From CAIYZT01 sp052387855 (GTDB lineage: Bacteria > Pseudomonadota > Alphaproteobacteria > Rhodobacterales > Rhodobacteraceae), in assembly GCA_052387855.1 (NCBI GenBank), contig JBQTIT010000044.1:1-62062 (forward strand): a stretch of DNA of 62,062 bases, given 5' to 3'. Of this stretch, positions 60,910 through 62,062 are shown in pieces. The position numbers were made by a program, and so were the translations under genes. The notes beneath the pieces are model-generated. The model had not been told where the DNA came from. It was given only the letters and a program-made list of their open reading frames with translations, and ran no database searches. Position 1 is the first letter of the stretch; each line of letters begins with the position of its first letter.

Positions 60910-61910
60910 TGGCGCTGCTTGAACTTCGCTCGGTGACGACACGGATCCCCACCCCTCGGGGGGTGCTGACGGTGGTGGACGATGTGTCTTTCGCTCTCGA
61001 CGCCGGCGAATGCTTTGGCCTGGTGGGCGAATCCGGTTCCGGCAAGAGCATGACGGTGAAGTCGATCCTGGGCCTGGTCCCGGCGCCGGGCCGCGTGACC
61101 GGCGGCGCGGTGCTGCATGACGGGCAGGACCTGACACGCCTGCCGGCGACCGCGTTGAACTTGGTCCGGGGCCGGGCGATCGCCGCCATCGTGCAGGATG
61201 CCGCGTCGGCCCTGAACCCGGTGCTGCCGATCGGCAAGCAGATCGCCGAGGCCATGATCGAGCATGGCATTGTCCGCAAGGGGCCCGAGGCGCGCGCGCG
61301 CGTGATCGAGCTGATGGCGCGCGTCGGCATTCCGGCGCCCGAAAGCCGGATCGACGACTATCCGCACCAGTTCTCGGGCGGCATGTGCCAGCGGGTCGTG
61401 ATCGCCGCCGCCCTGTCGTGCAACCCCGGCCTGATCCTGGCGGACGAGCCGACCACCGCGCTGGACGTGACGATCCAGGACCAGATCCTCAAGCTTCTGG
61501 TGGCCCTGCAACGCGATCTGGGTCTGGGTCTGGTTCTTGTCACGCACGATCTGGGCGTGGTGGCGCAGACCTGCCAGCGCGTGGCGGTGATGTATGCCGG
61601 CCAGATTGTCGAGATGGCGACGACGGCAGAGCTTTTCCGCCGCACGCGCCATCCCTATACGATGGGCCTGCTCAACTGCATCCCGCGCCTTGACGGCCCG
61701 GCGGGCCGGCGCCTGACCCCGATCCCCGGCACGCCGCCCGACCTGGCGCATCCGCCCGCCGGCTGCCGGTTCCACCCGCGTTGCCCGCTGGCCACGGGCG
61801 CCTGCCGCAGCGGAACACCCGGCCTGACCGAGGTCTCGCCCGGCCATTTCAGCCGCTGCATCCGTCAGGACGCGCTGACGGCCGACCTGTGGGAGGCCGG
61901 CCATGCCTGA
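60906..61910 (+). CDS. ABC transporter ATPase, DppD/OppD type
   Basis: A 334-residue peptide-transporter ATPase. Walker A GESGSGKSMTVKSILGL near 41-57, Q-loop in IVQDAASALNP near 95, signature FSGGMCQRVVIAAALS near 158-173, Walker B LILADEPTTALDV near 178-190, H-loop in VLVTHDLG near 214. The C-terminal GCRFHPRCPLATGACRSGTP near 295-314 carries the Cys cluster of OppD/DppD-type subunits. Tandem ATGs at 60906 and 60909; the longer upstream frame belongs to the permease region. Confidence 0.93.
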   Translation: MMALLELRSVTTRIPTPRGVLTVVDDVSFALDAGECFGLVGESGSGKSMTVKSILGLVPAPGRVTGGAVLHDGQDLTRLPATALNLVRGRAIAAIVQDAASALNPVLPIGKQIAEAMIEHGIVRKGPEARARVIELMARVGIPAPESRIDDYPHQFSGGMCQRVVIAAALSCNPGLILADEPTTALDVTIQDQILKLLVALQRDLGLGLVLVTHDLGVVAQTCQRVAVMYAGQIVEMATTAELFRRTRHPYTMGLLNCIPRLDGPAGRRLTPIPGTPPDLAHPPAGCRFHPRCPLATGACRSGTPGLTEVSPGHFSRCIRQDALTADLWEAGHA

Positions 61911-62022
61911 GCCCCTTCTCGATGTGCGGCACCTGACTGTCCGTCGTCGAATGCTTTGGAACGGGTGGCCTGATTTTGGAGCGGAGAGCTCGGGCTCATC
62001 GGGTTCAGGTTATGCTGCTTGA
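61903..62022 (+). pseudogene. Second ABC ATPase (DppF type), cut off after about 15 codons
   Basis: It starts MPEPLLDVRHLTVRR, a normal DppF/OppF beginning, overlapping the upstream ATPase stop. After about 61950 the frame continues with WNGWPDFGAESSGS and ends at TGA 62022, unlike any ABC ATPase: the expected approach to a Walker A motif is absent. Sequence composition also changes there. The gene has been interrupted, most simply by a mobile element. Confidence 0.7.
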
Positions 62023-62062
62023 CGCTGATGGTTCAAGCGGCGGTTTTGGATGGTCTGCTGTT
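61951..62062. mobile_element. Unrelated DNA interrupting the ABC operon, probable insertion-sequence end
   Basis: From about 61951 to the window end the sequence is lower in GC and abruptly ends the homology to the ATPase gene. On the minus strand a frame entering from the right edge ends ...NRRLNHQRQAA at a TAA at 62010-62012, which would suit the end of a transposase gene with a 60-base outer end. I cannot name the IS family, and the matching end lies outside the window. Confidence 0.45.

Overview
The window is high-GC, gene-dense DNA from an alphaproteobacterium, almost certainly of the Rhodobacteraceae. The evidence is a complete RcGTA-type gene transfer agent cluster flanked by cysE and mltG/fabF, a pyruvate dehydrogenase E1 beta carrying a lipoyl domain, a DddP-type DMSP lyase, a GlnB-GlnA operon and frequent GTG/TTG starts. 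Genus cannot be settled from the sequence alone.

Layout. 1-11.6 kb: four ~195-bp GC-rich tandem units, anmK, tyrS, two overlapping cyclophilin genes, pgk, class I fba, ftsB, the pdhABC operon and cysE. 11.65-25.9 kb, read right to left: the GTA cluster g1-g15 (terminase, portal, protease, capsid, head-tail connectors, tail tube, tape measure, baseplate) plus a small DUF7742-type gene. The hub gene g13 carries a one-base frameshift. A promoter and a terminator-like hairpin precede g1. 26-37 kb: mltG and fabF, a divergent TetR/RND efflux operon, then fabD-fabG-hydrolase-acpP. 37-42.3 kb: a PACE-type transporter, the rpsF-rpsR-rplI operon, a DMT transporter, a hypothetical protein, trigger factor and tRNA-Leu(UAG). 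42.5-49 kb: a Hint-domain protein, the NAD(P)HX repair enzyme, glnB-glnA, a haem-dependent demethylase-like gene and a frameshifted dddP. 49-57 kb: purB, an atypical fliG-like gene, a second DMT transporter, a late acyltransferase, a DUF1223 protein and acnA. 57-62 kb: an RraA-like gene and a peptide-type ABC transporter locus with lesions at both ends. The divergent 5' ends of a hydrolase and of the substrate-binding protein are deleted, and the second ATPase is cut off by unrelated DNA at the right edge.

The central genes (glycolysis, pyruvate oxidation, TCA, fatty-acid synthesis, translation, nitrogen assimilation) look intact. Three accessory functions look damaged: the GTA hub, the DMSP lyase and the peptide uptake system. 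Each lesion is either genuine decay or an assembly/sequencing error. Three families of non-coding repeats also run through the window: CCCGGGTCAAGCCCGGG palindromes (one in frame inside a gene), a two-hairpin CCCAAATAYCCTCGGGGG element, and AT-rich perfect palindromes between convergent genes.
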